This document shows, in pieces, positions 1-8,999 of a DNA stretch of 64,000 nucleotides (position 1 is the first letter of the stretch; the number at the start of each line of letters is the position of its first letter). Under the pieces are notes generated by a model. The model had not been told where the DNA came from and searched no databases. It worked only from the letters and a program-made list of their open reading frames with translations. A program made the translations under genes and the position numbers. The stretch spans positions 111,423 through 175,422 of the forward strand of contig JBBAFU010000005.1 in NCBI GenBank assembly GCA_041655275.1, read 5' to 3'. Source of the DNA: JAJYRX01 sp041655275. Its GTDB lineage: Bacteria > Pseudomonadota > Gammaproteobacteria > Burkholderiales > Burkholderiaceae_B.

Positions 1-687
1 GGGAATGATGGCATTGCGCAGGGCATGCTTGAAGATGACCTTGCCCGAGGGCAGCCCCTTGGCGCGTGCCGTACGGATGTAGTCGGCCTCGAGCACTTCG
101 ACCATGCCGGCGCGTATGAGCCGCATGAAGGGCGGTGCGATGTAATAGCCCAGTGCGATGGCCGGCATCACGAAATGTTGCCAGGTGCTGCTGCCCGATA
201 CCGGCAGCCATCGCAGCTTGATCGAAAACAGCATGATCAGCAGCAGGGCGAAGAAGAAGTTGGGCAGCGCCTGCCCGACCACCGCAATGGCCAGGCACAG
301 GCGGTCGATCCAGCTGTTCCGGTAGATGGCGGCCAGCACGCCCAGGGGAATCGACAGCGCCAGCGCCACGGCCAGGGCCGAGATACCCAGGATGACCGTG
401 GTCTTGAGCTTGTCGAGGATGAGCGGGCCGGCCGGCGATCTGAAATAAATGGAATCGCCGAAATCACCCCTCAGTATCTGCCCCAGCCAGTCGAAATACT
501 GAATCGGCAGGGGGCGGTCGAAGCCATAGGTGATGCGGATGAGTTCGATGTCTGCCTCGCGTGCGCCCTCGCCGGCGATGGCAATCGCCGGGTCACCCGA
601 AAGGCGCAGCAGCAGAAAGGCAATGACAGATACCGTGAGCCCCACCAGGATGGCCAGGGCGAGGCGTCGCAGGATGAATTGAAGCAT
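1..687 (-). CDS. Peptide/nickel ABC transporter permease, DppB-like (3' end outside window)
   Basis: This is an inner-membrane permease of a family 5 (dipeptide/oligopeptide/nickel) ABC importer. The visible 229 residues start MLQFILRRLALAIL, the usual DppB N-terminus with a first membrane helix. A conserved cytoplasmic loop near residues 200-225 (EADYIRTARAKGLP) is the permease EAA motif that contacts the ATPase. The ATG at 687 lies 19 nt after the binding-protein stop, so the two genes are one operon read leftwards. The C-terminal end runs off the window. Family assignment is firm; the substrate is unknown. Confidence 0.9.
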   Translation of the reverse strand, partial: MLQFILRRLALAILVGLTVSVIAFLLLRLSGDPAIAIAGEGAREADIELIRITYGFDRPLPIQYFDWLGQILRGDFGDSIYFRSPAGPLILDKLKTTVILGISALAVALALSIPLGVLAAIYRNSWIDRLCLAIAVVGQALPNFFFALLLIMLFSIKLRWLPVSGSSTWQHFVMPAIALGYYIAPPFMRLIRAGMVEVLEADYIRTARAKGLPSGKVIFKHALRNAIIP

Positions 688-706
688 GTTTCAGGTTCGG
701 GCGGTC

Positions 707-2251
707 TTACTTCCAGCCCATCCTCCAGAAGCGTACCAGCTCATCGGGATAGGCGGCGAAGTCCAGGTCGGCATTCGCAACGTAGTACACGGGCAGCGAC
801 CACAGCGGAACACCGTAGGCCTGTTCGGCAATACGTGCGAGGGCTTCGCGGTACGAGGCCTTGCGCACTTCGGGATCGACCGAGTTGTTGCCCCGGTCCA
901 TTGCGGCGATGACTTCGGCGTCGTGCGTCATGTCATCCTGCAGTCCGCCGTAGAACACGGGCGTGGAGGCCGACACGTCGTTGACCGAGAACGAACCCCA
1001 GGTCTGGTTGCTGATGGCCGACTTGTTGGCGCGGTTCTGCTCGCGCATGGCGGCATACTGCAGGAAGTTCAGTTTGGCGTTGATGCCGATGGCCTTCAGG
1101 TTGCCGATCATGGCTTCCACCTGGTTGCGCTCGCGGTAGGCAACGATCTCGATATCGAAACCGTTGGGGAAGCCCGCCTCGGCAAGCAGCTTCTTGCTCA
1201 GCTCGGGGTCATACTTGTAGACCGGCGCGCCCTCGTCGGTGCAGCCGAACTGGCTGGGGAAGCACATGGTGTTGAGTACGCGCGAGCCGGCACCCACGAT
1301 GTTTTCCGTGATGGATTCGCGGTCGATGCCATGGATGAGCGCCTTGCGCACGCGGATATCCTTGAGCTCGGGCGCCGGCGTGCCGTCCTGGATATTGAGC
1401 TGCAGCAGCGAAATGCGCATGGTTTCGCCGCTCACCACCTGCAGGTGGGGAACCTGGTCAGCCTGCTCGGCCTGGTCCTTGGGCACGTGCATGATGAAGT
1501 CCATGCCGCCCGACAGGGCTTCGGCTATCTGTGTCTGGCGATCGGGAATGAAGCGGATCTCGATCTTGTCGATCTGCGCGCCATGCTTGGGCGAGTCGGT
1601 AAAGTACCCGGTATTGCGCTCCAGCGTGATGGACTTGCCCGGCTGGTAGTCGCTGACCTTGTACGGACCGCTGCCCACAGGCTTGGCATTCATGCCCTTG
1701 GGGCCGACTTCCTGATAGTACTTGGCGGGGTGCATGACGACCGGCCCTGCCAGGTATTCAATGGCGGCCGGGAAAATGCCCTTGGTCGTCAGGCGGATGC
1801 GGTACTTGTCCAGCTTCTCGGCCTTTTCGATCCAGTTGACGTTCTGCTGCGTGGTGACCTTGTTATCGGCATCCGCAACAAAGTTGAGTGTATATACGGC
1901 CGAGTCTGCGTCGAATTCCTCGCCATTGTGGAATGTCACACCTTCGCGCAGTTCGAACTCAATGGTCTTGTCATCGATCTGCTTCCAGCTCTTGGCGAGC
2001 AGGCCGCTGTATTCATTGGTGTCGGGATCGCGGTAGATGAGCGTGTCCCAGACGTTGGCACCGATGATGACGCCGATGCGCACATTGTTGAAGAAGGGAT
2101 CGACGCTCTCGGGTGCCTGGTCATAGGCGAAGCGCAGGGTGTTGTCCTGCTTGTTGGCCAGGGCGGGGGCACTCAGCGCCATCAGCCCGCAAAGCACGGA
2201 GGCCGTCAGACTGCGCAAGAGCACGGAGGGTTTCGCGTTGTTGATAGGCAT
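707..2251 (-). CDS. Periplasmic peptide-binding protein (SBP family 5)
   Basis: This 514-residue protein starts with a signal peptide ending near ALSAPALA. It continues with the family 5 core: LRFAYDQAPESVDPFFNN near the start, the SGLLAKSWKQIDD segment, and the KPVGSGPYKVSDYQPG motif near residue 195. The length is normal for DppA/OppA-type proteins. It should capture peptides or similar solutes in the periplasm for the permease encoded immediately downstream. It is the first gene of the visible leftward operon, and the divergent 205-nt gap to the LysE gene should hold its promoter. The ligand cannot be told from sequence. Confidence 0.93.
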   Translation of the reverse strand: MPINNAKPSVLLRSLTASVLCGLMALSAPALANKQDNTLRFAYDQAPESVDPFFNNVRIGVIIGANVWDTLIYRDPDTNEYSGLLAKSWKQIDDKTIEFELREGVTFHNGEEFDADSAVYTLNFVADADNKVTTQQNVNWIEKAEKLDKYRIRLTTKGIFPAAIEYLAGPVVMHPAKYYQEVGPKGMNAKPVGSGPYKVSDYQPGKSITLERNTGYFTDSPKHGAQIDKIEIRFIPDRQTQIAEALSGGMDFIMHVPKDQAEQADQVPHLQVVSGETMRISLLQLNIQDGTPAPELKDIRVRKALIHGIDRESITENIVGAGSRVLNTMCFPSQFGCTDEGAPVYKYDPELSKKLLAEAGFPNGFDIEIVAYRERNQVEAMIGNLKAIGINAKLNFLQYAAMREQNRANKSAISNQTWGSFSVNDVSASTPVFYGGLQDDMTHDAEVIAAMDRGNNSVDPEVRKASYREALARIAEQAYGVPLWSLPVYYVANADLDFAAYPDELVRFWRMGWK

Positions 2252-2456
2252 TGCCGCTTCCTTGGTGGATGACCGCAGAGGTCATGTCAGTGGATGAACC
2301 GGGGCAAAACCGCCCGCGTTCGCTTGTTGGAGTGAAGTGCGTCACGGTAACCCCGGCACTGCGTTCGCGACAATCGGGGTTATACCCCAGCCCTGCGTAC
2401 ATCTCCGCGGAAGGGCTACAATTACTGACAAATTTCTTGCTGGAATTGCGCACATC

Positions 2457-3068
2457 ATGGCTTTCGATACCTGGCTGATCTATCTGGCGGCCGCCATACT
2501 CCTGTCCCTGACGCCGGGGCCCAACGGCTTGCTCGCGCTCACCAGCGGCGCGCTCTACGGCATGCGCAGAACCGTGTTCATGGTGCTGGGCGGTGCCACC
2601 GGCTTTACCGCCATCATCGGGCTGTCGGTGGCGGGCATCGGCGCAGTCCTGCAGACGTCCGGCGAAATACTGTTCGCGATGAAGGCCGTGGGCGGCGCCT
2701 ATCTCATCTGGCTCGGTGTGCAGGTATGGCGTGCGCCGCCGGTGCAGCTGCATCTGACGCGCCAGGCCGGGATGCCCGCCGGCCACATCCTGTTCCGGCG
2801 CGGCCTGCTGGCGGCGGTGTCCAACCCCAAGGCCATCCTGTTCTTCGGCGCTTTTCTGGCACAGTTCATCGATCCCGACCGCCCCCTGTTCCCGCAGTTT
2901 GTCGTCATGGCCGCCACGTTTGTGCTGATCGAGATTGCCACGGAGCTCGTCATCGCCGGCATGGCCCACAGGGTGCGCCACTGGCTGCAGCGCAGCGGCC
3001 GGCGCTTCAACCAGGTGTGCGGCGCCACCTTTGCCGTCATCGGCGCCGCCCTGCCGTTCAGCCGCTAG
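2457..3068 (+). CDS. LysE-family amino acid exporter
   Basis: This is a 203-residue membrane protein of the LysE/RhtB exporter family. After MAFDTWLIYLAAAIL comes the family signature TPGPNGLLALTSGALYG near residues 18-34, then further hydrophobic helices and the conserved SNPKAILFFGAFLAQF segment near residue 125. The ATG at 2457 gives the usual family length of about 205 residues. A longer open frame upstream has no family similarity and lies in the divergent promoter region. The probable role is efflux of an amino acid or derivative. It is transcribed divergently from the peptide-binding protein. Confidence 0.9.
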   Translation: MAFDTWLIYLAAAILLSLTPGPNGLLALTSGALYGMRRTVFMVLGGATGFTAIIGLSVAGIGAVLQTSGEILFAMKAVGGAYLIWLGVQVWRAPPVQLHLTRQAGMPAGHILFRRGLLAAVSNPKAILFFGAFLAQFIDPDRPLFPQFVVMAATFVLIEIATELVIAGMAHRVRHWLQRSGRRFNQVCGATFAVIGAALPFSR

Positions 3069-3253
3069 TTCTTCCATTGTCTACGCCATGATGTGCCCGC
3101 AGGTGGCCTGCAAAGGTTCACATGTAAAATTCATTGTGAATGAATGAACGCGTGGTTATCCATGTCATCGTATGGTTTGATATCGCATAAGAGTCTGATT
3201 CATAATAATATTTGCTTGTAATTATGATGAAACCCGATTCTTGCAACCAGTGC

Positions 3254-3283
3254 TTGCCAATGTAATGCAAACGCTTGTATGAT
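3254..3283 (+). promoter_or_regulatory. Promoter with LacI-type operator upstream of the Bug protein
   Basis: A -35 box TTGCCA (3254-3259) and a -10 box TATGAT (3278-3283) are 18 nt apart. The 14-bp element TGCAAACGCTTGTA (3266-3279) fills the end of the spacer and enters the -10 box. It differs by one base from the element at 7713-7726, which sits in the same place in another promoter. The central AACGYTT dyad is typical of LacI-family operators. The repressor encoded at 7845 is the obvious candidate. The surrounding 3069-3312 gap is AT-rich and holds no gene. Confidence 0.7.
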
Positions 3284-3312
3284 GGTTTCACCCATTGGTC
3301 TGGAGTCTTGTC

Positions 3313-4293
3313 ATGAATACATTGCGATTTCTGTCTGTGATTTGCTCGGCTTTCCTGTTGTCGATGAGTGCGTCGGCGCAATCGGGCTTTCCTGATCGTG
3401 ACGTGTCTGTCGTCATCAATTTCGGTGCGGGCGGGAGCACTGATGTCGCAACGCGCATCGTTGCACACAAGATGTCGGCTGATCTCGGTGTTCCGGTTGT
3501 CGCCCTGAACAAGCCCGGCGCCGGCGGAACGCTGGCACCTGCATATTTAAAAAACCAGAAACCGGATGGTTATACCGTCGGTGCGATAACCAGTTTGACG
3601 CAGGCGATTGCGCCCCACATCATGAAGCTTTCCTTCGTCCTTGATGATTTCGAATATATTGCTGCGTTCGCGCGTTATCGCTATGGTCTGGTTGTCAATG
3701 CAAACTCTCCGTACAAGACGGTTGATGACCTGGTCAAGGCCGCCAAATCGGATGACGGGCTCTTTTTCGGGACACCGTCCGCAGCGAATACACTTGCCGG
3801 ATTGAATCTTGCGCGTTTGACGGGAGCAAAGTTCGAGCCGGTCAACTACAAGTCTGGAACCGAGGTCATCACGGCCTTGCTTTCAGGCCAGATTGATGCC
3901 GCAATTCAGAATCCCGGAGACATTCTTCCTCATCTGAGGGCGGGTACCGTCAGGCTGCTCGCATCTGCAGGTCCGGAGCGCTGGCCTGATTACAATGACG
4001 TACCAACGCTGAAGGAGCTCGGCATTGATATGCAGCTGGTGTCATGGATAACACTTGTTGCACCAAAAGGTACGCCAGAGGAAGCTGTTTCGAAAATACG
4101 CGCTGCTGCCTTTCATGCGGTTACCGACCCGGATGTGCGTGAACAGTTCGGGCACCATGGTTTGGACCCTGTGCAGATAGCGGGTGACGAGATCCGGGAG
4201 TCCATCAAGGGAATCTATATGGAAGTGGGTTCCTCGATCAAGGATTCCGGCCTGCCACACGTCACGGATTCCTGCTTTGTCGATTGCCGATAA
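3313..4293 (+). CDS. Bug/TctC family solute-binding protein
   Basis: This 326-residue periplasmic binding protein belongs to the tripartite tricarboxylate transporter (Bug) family that is abundant in Burkholderiales. It has a signal peptide ending at SMSASA, followed by FPDRDVSVVINFGAGGSTD and the NKPGAGGTLAPAYL motif, both family hallmarks. The ATG at 3313 has a GGAG Shine-Dalgarno sequence 8 nt upstream, so this start is preferred over an in-frame ATG at 3295. No TctA or TctB membrane genes are nearby, which is common for Bug proteins. It is followed by a lactonase-type gene, so the ligand may be a sugar acid or related carboxylate; that is inference. Confidence 0.92.
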   Translation: MNTLRFLSVICSAFLLSMSASAQSGFPDRDVSVVINFGAGGSTDVATRIVAHKMSADLGVPVVALNKPGAGGTLAPAYLKNQKPDGYTVGAITSLTQAIAPHIMKLSFVLDDFEYIAAFARYRYGLVVNANSPYKTVDDLVKAAKSDDGLFFGTPSAANTLAGLNLARLTGAKFEPVNYKSGTEVITALLSGQIDAAIQNPGDILPHLRAGTVRLLASAGPERWPDYNDVPTLKELGIDMQLVSWITLVAPKGTPEEAVSKIRAAAFHAVTDPDVREQFGHHGLDPVQIAGDEIRESIKGIYMEVGSSIKDSGLPHVTDSCFVDCR

Positions 4294-4326
4294 GCCCGTC
4301 GGGCGCCGCGATGACGGGGGTTTCGC

Positions 4327-5202
4327 ATGTCCATAGAGATTGTCTGCGTGCATCAGGGACGCAATATCCTGGGAGAGGGGCCGATCTGGAACGAACGCGA
4401 CCAGAGCCTCTATTGGACGGATATCTTCGAACCGGCGATATACCGGTATGATGTGCAGCGCGAAGCGGTATTTCGTCGGCAAATGCCGGAACCCGTGGGA
4501 TCTCTGGTGTTCAGGGGCGACAACACTATTGTTGCCGGCACACAGTCAGGATTCGCCTTCATTGATTTCGACCAGCCATCGTTCAGATTGATCCATCCCG
4601 TCAAGGACAGCGAGTCCGGGCGTTTGAATGATGGCAAGGTTGACGGAAAGGGGCGCTATTGGTGCGGGTCTATCAATCTGGATCTGAAAACGCCGAGTGC
4701 CCACTTGTATTGTCTTGACGGCGAACTGAATGTCAGCATCAAGGAAAGCGGCATCATTGCCGCAAATGGCATTGCATTCAGCCCTGGCAATGATGTCCTC
4801 TATCTTTCCGATTCGCGCCGCCAGGTTGTATGGGCTTATGATTTCGACCTCGAGTCCGGAACAATCGACGGGCGGCGCGAGTTCGTGTCCACAGTGGGAC
4901 AGCCGGCGCGCGTTGACGGCGCCACGGTTGATCGTTTCGGCAACTATTGGTGCGCGCTGATCTATGACTGGCACATTGCGTGCTACAGCCCTGCCGGCGA
5001 GATGCTGCGGCGCATCAGACTGCCCGTGCAGCATCCGACAATGTGTACTTTTGGGGGCAGGAATCTGGATGTTTTGTTTGTGACGAGCGGTAGCCGGTTT
5101 CTCAGGCCCGGGGACAGTGAACGGCAGCCCCTGGCAGGCGCTCTCTTCGCAATCCATGGCCTTGGCCCACTCGGTATTGTCGAGCCACGCTTTGCGGCTT
5201 GA
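4327..5202 (+). CDS. SMP-30/gluconolactonase-family protein
   Basis: This 291-residue protein is a predicted six-bladed beta-propeller of the SMP-30/gluconolactonase/LRE family. Metal-site segments are visible: the Glu of GEGPIWN near residue 17, the Asn-Asp of LNDGKVDGKGRYWCG near residue 102, and the Asn and Asp of AANGIAFSPGNDVLYLSDS near residues 145-160. The family hydrolyses sugar-acid lactones using a divalent cation. It starts 33 nt after the Bug gene and is probably cotranscribed from the operator-bearing promoter. Its 3' end converges on the SDR gene with only 26 nt between them. Confidence 0.88.
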   Translation: MSIEIVCVHQGRNILGEGPIWNERDQSLYWTDIFEPAIYRYDVQREAVFRRQMPEPVGSLVFRGDNTIVAGTQSGFAFIDFDQPSFRLIHPVKDSESGRLNDGKVDGKGRYWCGSINLDLKTPSAHLYCLDGELNVSIKESGIIAANGIAFSPGNDVLYLSDSRRQVVWAYDFDLESGTIDGRREFVSTVGQPARVDGATVDRFGNYWCALIYDWHIACYSPAGEMLRRIRLPVQHPTMCTFGGRNLDVLFVTSGSRFLRPGDSERQPLAGALFAIHGLGPLGIVEPRFAA

Positions 5203-5228
5203 AACAGAGCCGTTTTGATGTTTCCGCC

Positions 5229-5942
5229 TCAATCCATCAGCGTGCCGCCGTTCACGTCCAGAATATGCCCGGTAATGAAACCGGCCGCGGGGCTGAGCAG
5301 GAAGTGAACGGCGTCGGCAATTTCCCGGGTGGTGCCCAGGCGGCCAAGCGGCACATGCCGGGCCACGCGCTCCCAGGCCTCGCGTGGAATCATCTCGCCT
5401 TCGATGGGGCCGGGTGCCACGCCGTTCACGCGCACGTCGGGAGCGAGTTCAAAGGCCAGTGACTTGGTCAGGGAAATCACGCCCGCCTTGGATGCACAGT
5501 AATGGGCCTTGACCCCTTTCCCGCGCTGGTTGAGTACCATGCCGCTCTTGCCGGCGCGCGAGGTCAGCAGCACCATGGCGCCCTGGTTGCGGCGCAAGGT
5601 GGCGATGGCGGCCTTGCACACCACGAAGCTGCCGGTCAGGTTCACGTTGACAATGCGTTCCCACTCTTCCAGCGGCAGGTCCTCGACCGGTACGGCCGGC
5701 GCGGTGATGGCGGCGGAGTGGACCAGGGCCTGAACCGGCCCCAGCGCGTTTGCCTTCTCCATCAGCGCCTCCACCTGCGAGGGCATGCAGATATTGGTGT
5801 TCAGAAAATGAACATCGCCGGCGAGAGGGGCAAGCGGCTCCACCAAGTCGGCAATCACGACCTGGTAGTCGGCCATCAGGCGCTGCACGATGGCCAGGCC
5901 GATGTTGCGGGCGCCCCCGGTGACAATGGCTACGGGTTTCAT
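5229..5942 (-). CDS. Short-chain dehydrogenase/reductase
   Basis: This is a 237-residue classical SDR. It has the nucleotide-binding VTGGARNIG motif at residues 7-15, the NNAG-equivalent region, the active-site Ser in LLTSRAG, and the catalytic AHYCASKAG (YxxxK) motif. It ends with the usual ITGHILDVNGG loop. It lies 15 nt downstream of the ThDP enzyme in a leftward two-gene operon whose promoter carries the LacI-type operator. It probably oxidises a hydroxyl group in the same catabolic route as the lactonase. The substrate is unknown. Confidence 0.9.
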   Translation of the reverse strand: MKPVAIVTGGARNIGLAIVQRLMADYQVVIADLVEPLAPLAGDVHFLNTNICMPSQVEALMEKANALGPVQALVHSAAITAPAVPVEDLPLEEWERIVNVNLTGSFVVCKAAIATLRRNQGAMVLLTSRAGKSGMVLNQRGKGVKAHYCASKAGVISLTKSLAFELAPDVRVNGVAPGPIEGEMIPREAWERVARHVPLGRLGTTREIADAVHFLLSPAAGFITGHILDVNGGTLMD

Positions 5943-5957
5943 GGTTCGGGCTCCTGT

Positions 5958-7664
5958 TCAATAGTCGGACACGCCGACGTGGCTGGACATGGGGTCGACC
6001 GTCACATCGATGACGGTGGTCCGCCCGCTGTGGCGCGCCGCCTCCAGCGCTTCGCGCAGGGCCTCGCGCGTATTCACGCTGATGCCCACGCAACCCATGC
6101 CGCGTGCGATCCGGGCAAAATCCGTCGGTGCGAAATCCACCGCAATGCGGCGCTCGCCCAGGTTGTCGCGCACCATGCCCAGACCGGCATTGTTGGCGAC
6201 GACTACCGTGATGGGCAGATTCTCCTGCACGCAGGTCGACAGCACATTCATGGTCATTGCAAAACCGCCGTCACCCGTCAGGCTGATGACATTGCGTTCG
6301 CCGTGCACCAGCTTGACCGCTGCCGCTGCGGGTGCGCCCCAGCCCATGCCGCCGATGCCGCCCGGCACGATCAGCTGCCCCGGCGTGCGGATGCGCAGGC
6401 TGGTCGTCGCCCAGATACGATTGCTGCCGGCATCCAGGGTGAGCAAATCATCCGGTGTCAGGAAATCATCCAGGACGCGGATGATGTCGCCATGGCCCAG
6501 GGTGCCCGGTGCCGGGGCCTCCTCGATCGCCGGTACCGGATGGCGCGCGTGCAATCCCGCGATCCAGTCCAGGCGTGCCTGACGCTGCGCGGTCTCCGGC
6601 TTCTCGGCAAGCAGGGCCTCCAGGGCATCGGCACCGTCTGCACAGATCGACAGCCCGGTGGGGTAGACCCAGCCGGCGTTGCGCGGATCCACGTCAATCT
6701 GTACGATGCGCTGTTCCGCAGGCCGGATGAAGTCCGGATCACGGAACTTCAGATAGTCCGGCCCCAGGCTGGCGCCCACGACCAGCAGCAGGTCGGCCTC
6801 CTGCACCGCAGTATTGGCCGACTTCATTCCCCAGGTGCCCAGCATGCCTGCCGCAATTGCCGAGGTTTCATCCACCACGCCCTTGGCGTTGTAGCTCGTG
6901 GCCACCGCCATACCCGCATGTTCCGCCAGCGCAGCGACGGCGGCGCGCCCGCGCGCGTTCTGCATACCGTTGCCCGCGATCATCACCGGCCGTTCGGCCG
7001 CGTTCAGCATGGCGGCCAGCTTCCGGATGGCCTGGCTGTCCGGCTGCGGCATGACTGTGTGCAGATAGCCCGCCGACGGATACAGCTGGGTGCGTGCATT
7101 CTGTGTCATGTCCCGTTTGATGATCGAGGACTTGAGCACCACTGCGGTCGGGCCCTGGCGCGGCAGCGATGCCTGCTTCCAGGCCTGCTGCAGCGCATAG
7201 ACGGATTCATGCGGCTCGGTCACATACCAAGTGGCCTTGGTCATGGTCTTGAGCACGGTACGGATATCGGCGGCGCCGTAGTCGCCCGTCATGGTCTGAT
7301 AGACGCCATACATGCCGAAGCCGTCATAGCACGAAGTGTCGGTCAGCACCACCATGGGCGAGCCCGCAAAATACGCCTCCAGGATACCGAAGGCGCCCGT
7401 GGTGCCGGCAAACGGCCCCTGGCCCATGTACACGCCGGGCTTGCCCGTCAGCTTGCCGACCACCTGGGCCATGATCGAAGCAACCTGCTCGCTGCGTGTC
7501 AGCACGACGCGCAAGTCCTTGCGATGCGCGTGAAACTCCCCAAGCATCCAGGTGATCCCGAGACCGGGCAGGGTGAAAGCGTACTGGGCGTCCAGTTCGA
7601 TCAGGGTATTGACCACGGCCTCGCGGGTGGTCATGCCCTCCAGGCGGGCGGTTGGTGAATTCAT
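5958..7664 (-). CDS. Thiamine diphosphate-dependent enzyme, acetolactate synthase-like
   Basis: This 568-residue member of the large ThDP enzyme family shows the activating Glu in LTRSEQVASIMA near residue 55. The cofactor-binding motif starts GDGGFAMTMNVLST near residue 460 and ends about 30 residues later at VVANN. Length and layout match acetolactate synthase, glyoxylate carboligase and benzoylformate decarboxylase relatives. The chosen ATG at 7664 has a GAGAG ribosome site. A longer frame starting at 7784 would run back through the operator and promoter. It probably cleaves or joins a 2-keto acid made in this pathway; the exact reaction cannot be read from sequence. Confidence 0.88.
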   Translation of the reverse strand: MNSPTARLEGMTTREAVVNTLIELDAQYAFTLPGLGITWMLGEFHAHRKDLRVVLTRSEQVASIMAQVVGKLTGKPGVYMGQGPFAGTTGAFGILEAYFAGSPMVVLTDTSCYDGFGMYGVYQTMTGDYGAADIRTVLKTMTKATWYVTEPHESVYALQQAWKQASLPRQGPTAVVLKSSIIKRDMTQNARTQLYPSAGYLHTVMPQPDSQAIRKLAAMLNAAERPVMIAGNGMQNARGRAAVAALAEHAGMAVATSYNAKGVVDETSAIAAGMLGTWGMKSANTAVQEADLLLVVGASLGPDYLKFRDPDFIRPAEQRIVQIDVDPRNAGWVYPTGLSICADGADALEALLAEKPETAQRQARLDWIAGLHARHPVPAIEEAPAPGTLGHGDIIRVLDDFLTPDDLLTLDAGSNRIWATTSLRIRTPGQLIVPGGIGGMGWGAPAAAAVKLVHGERNVISLTGDGGFAMTMNVLSTCVQENLPITVVVANNAGLGMVRDNLGERRIAVDFAPTDFARIARGMGCVGISVNTREALREALEAARHSGRTTVIDVTVDPMSSHVGVSDY

Positions 7665-7708
7665 GTTGATCTCTCGAGCAGGGTGAAGAAACGTGCTGTG
7701 CATATCTG

Positions 7709-7738
7709 ATAATACAAACGTTTGCAAGATTGCGTCAA
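7709..7738 (-). promoter_or_regulatory. Promoter with LacI-type operator upstream of the ThDP enzyme
   Basis: Read on the minus strand, TTGACG (7738-7733) and TATTAT (7714-7709) form a promoter with an 18-nt spacer. The 14-bp element TGCAAACGTTTGTA (7726-7713) overlaps the -10 box. The same layout with one base changed occurs upstream of the Bug gene, so both transcription units look coregulated. The intergenic 7665-7844 also serves the divergent lacI-type gene, which makes autoregulation possible. Confidence 0.72.
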
Positions 7739-7844
7739 TGACAATATTCATTGATGGCTTCGGCATGCCTCCGGGTTTCCACATTCCAGGTCTGGGCGCG
7801 GCCTATACTATGCTCGACTCAACAAAATTCCGACGGATTAATTC

Positions 7845-8861
7845 ATGGCGGCTTCCCTGCACGACGTGGCCCGACTGGTGGGCGTATCCATCAGTACGGT
7901 GTCGCGCGCCCTGCATCGGCCCGAGATGGTTGATCCGGTTACGCGTGCGCGGATTGAAGCGGCCGTTCAGACGCTGGGATATATTCCGCAAGGTGTCGGA
8001 CGGGCACTCGTGTCGCGGCGCACGCGCACCGTGGGTGCCGTCGTGCCGCAGATCGGCGCCTCGGGGTTTGCCGGCACCATAGAGGCCCTGCGACGTGCCC
8101 TGGGCCAGGCCAATTACACTTTGCTGCTGGCACAGCCGCCCATCACCGAGCAATCCGACATGCGGCCCCTGCGCACACTCGTCGAACGCGGTGTCGACGG
8201 CATCGTGCTGCTGGGCAGCGATTATTCCGACGGCCTGTTTGATCTTGTGGCCAAGAACGGCCTGCCGATGACAACAATCTGGTCGGATTCCACCTATGCG
8301 CAGCCCGGCGCCATTGGTTTCGACAACCATGCCGCCGGCTGTATCGCTGTCGAGCACCTGCTGGAACTGGGTCACCGCCAGTTTGCCCTCATCACCGGCG
8401 CCCTGGGCAGCAACCTGCGTGCGCGCCAACGCTATCAGGGCATTCTTGAAACGCTCGCCGGCGGGGGCGGACGTTTGCAGCGCGATCTGATCATCGAGGT
8501 GGATTACGGGTTCGGCGAGGGCTTTCGGGCGGCGCGGCATCTGCTGGGAACAGGCAAGGCTTTCACCGCCCTGATCTGCGGTAATGATTACCTTGCCCTG
8601 GGTGCCATGGCCTGCCTGCGCGGTGAGGGCGTGGACATGCCGGGACAGATGTCCGTCATCGGCTTCAATGACAGTGATTTTGCGGCGTTTGTGGCACCGC
8701 CGCTGACCACCGTGCACTTTCCTTCCGCCGATATCGGTGTCGCCGCAGCCGGGGTGCTGCTTGACGTCCTCGAGAAGAAGACGCCCCTGCCGCCGCCGAT
8801 CATCCTGCCGACGCCGCTGGTCGTGCGTGAATCGACGGGTGCGGCTCCGGCGCCGGCCTGA
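7845..8861 (+). CDS. LacI-family transcriptional repressor
   Basis: This 338-residue regulator begins with the LacI helix-turn-helix LHDVARLVGVSISTVSRAL at residues 5-23, followed by the hinge region around LGYIPQGVGRALVSRRT. The remainder is a periplasmic-binding-protein-like effector domain, with the typical SVIGFNDSDFAAFVAPPLTTV segment near residue 265. It is divergent from the ThDP enzyme and shares that control region with it. Two matching operators, here and upstream of the Bug gene, make it the likely repressor of the surrounding regulon. The effector is probably a pathway intermediate. Confidence 0.93.
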   Translation: MAASLHDVARLVGVSISTVSRALHRPEMVDPVTRARIEAAVQTLGYIPQGVGRALVSRRTRTVGAVVPQIGASGFAGTIEALRRALGQANYTLLLAQPPITEQSDMRPLRTLVERGVDGIVLLGSDYSDGLFDLVAKNGLPMTTIWSDSTYAQPGAIGFDNHAAGCIAVEHLLELGHRQFALITGALGSNLRARQRYQGILETLAGGGGRLQRDLIIEVDYGFGEGFRAARHLLGTGKAFTALICGNDYLALGAMACLRGEGVDMPGQMSVIGFNDSDFAAFVAPPLTTVHFPSADIGVAAAGVLLDVLEKKTPLPPPIILPTPLVVRESTGAAPAPA

Positions 8862-8999
8862 TTTGTTACAACGCCCACATATCCTCGCCTGCAAGGGACA
8901 GACTTGTACAGAATGAGGCAAGATGTCCGACGCATTGGCGGCGACTTCAGCGTAGCCATCAGTCGCTATCATGGCCAGAAAAAAGCCTGATCTTTCCGG

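Noticed and set aside
686..2272. Open frame of 528 codons on the plus strand
   Set aside because: It lies exactly antisense to the peptide-binding protein gene; its product is His/Gly/Arg-rich with no domain. High GC creates such mirror frames.
5955..5971. Near copy (15 of 17) of the 17-bp palindrome
   Set aside because: It overlaps the ThDP-enzyme stop codon within an operon and is not a perfect palindrome; kept only as a note under the palindrome finding.
5502..7658. Open frame of 718 codons on the plus strand
   Set aside because: It is antisense to the ThDP enzyme and SDR genes; it has no recognisable family and no ribosome site.
8976..8999. Possible terminator after the SDR-like gene (minus strand)
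   Set aside because: There is a T-run, but the stem is only 3-4 bp around a 10-nt loop; not convincing.
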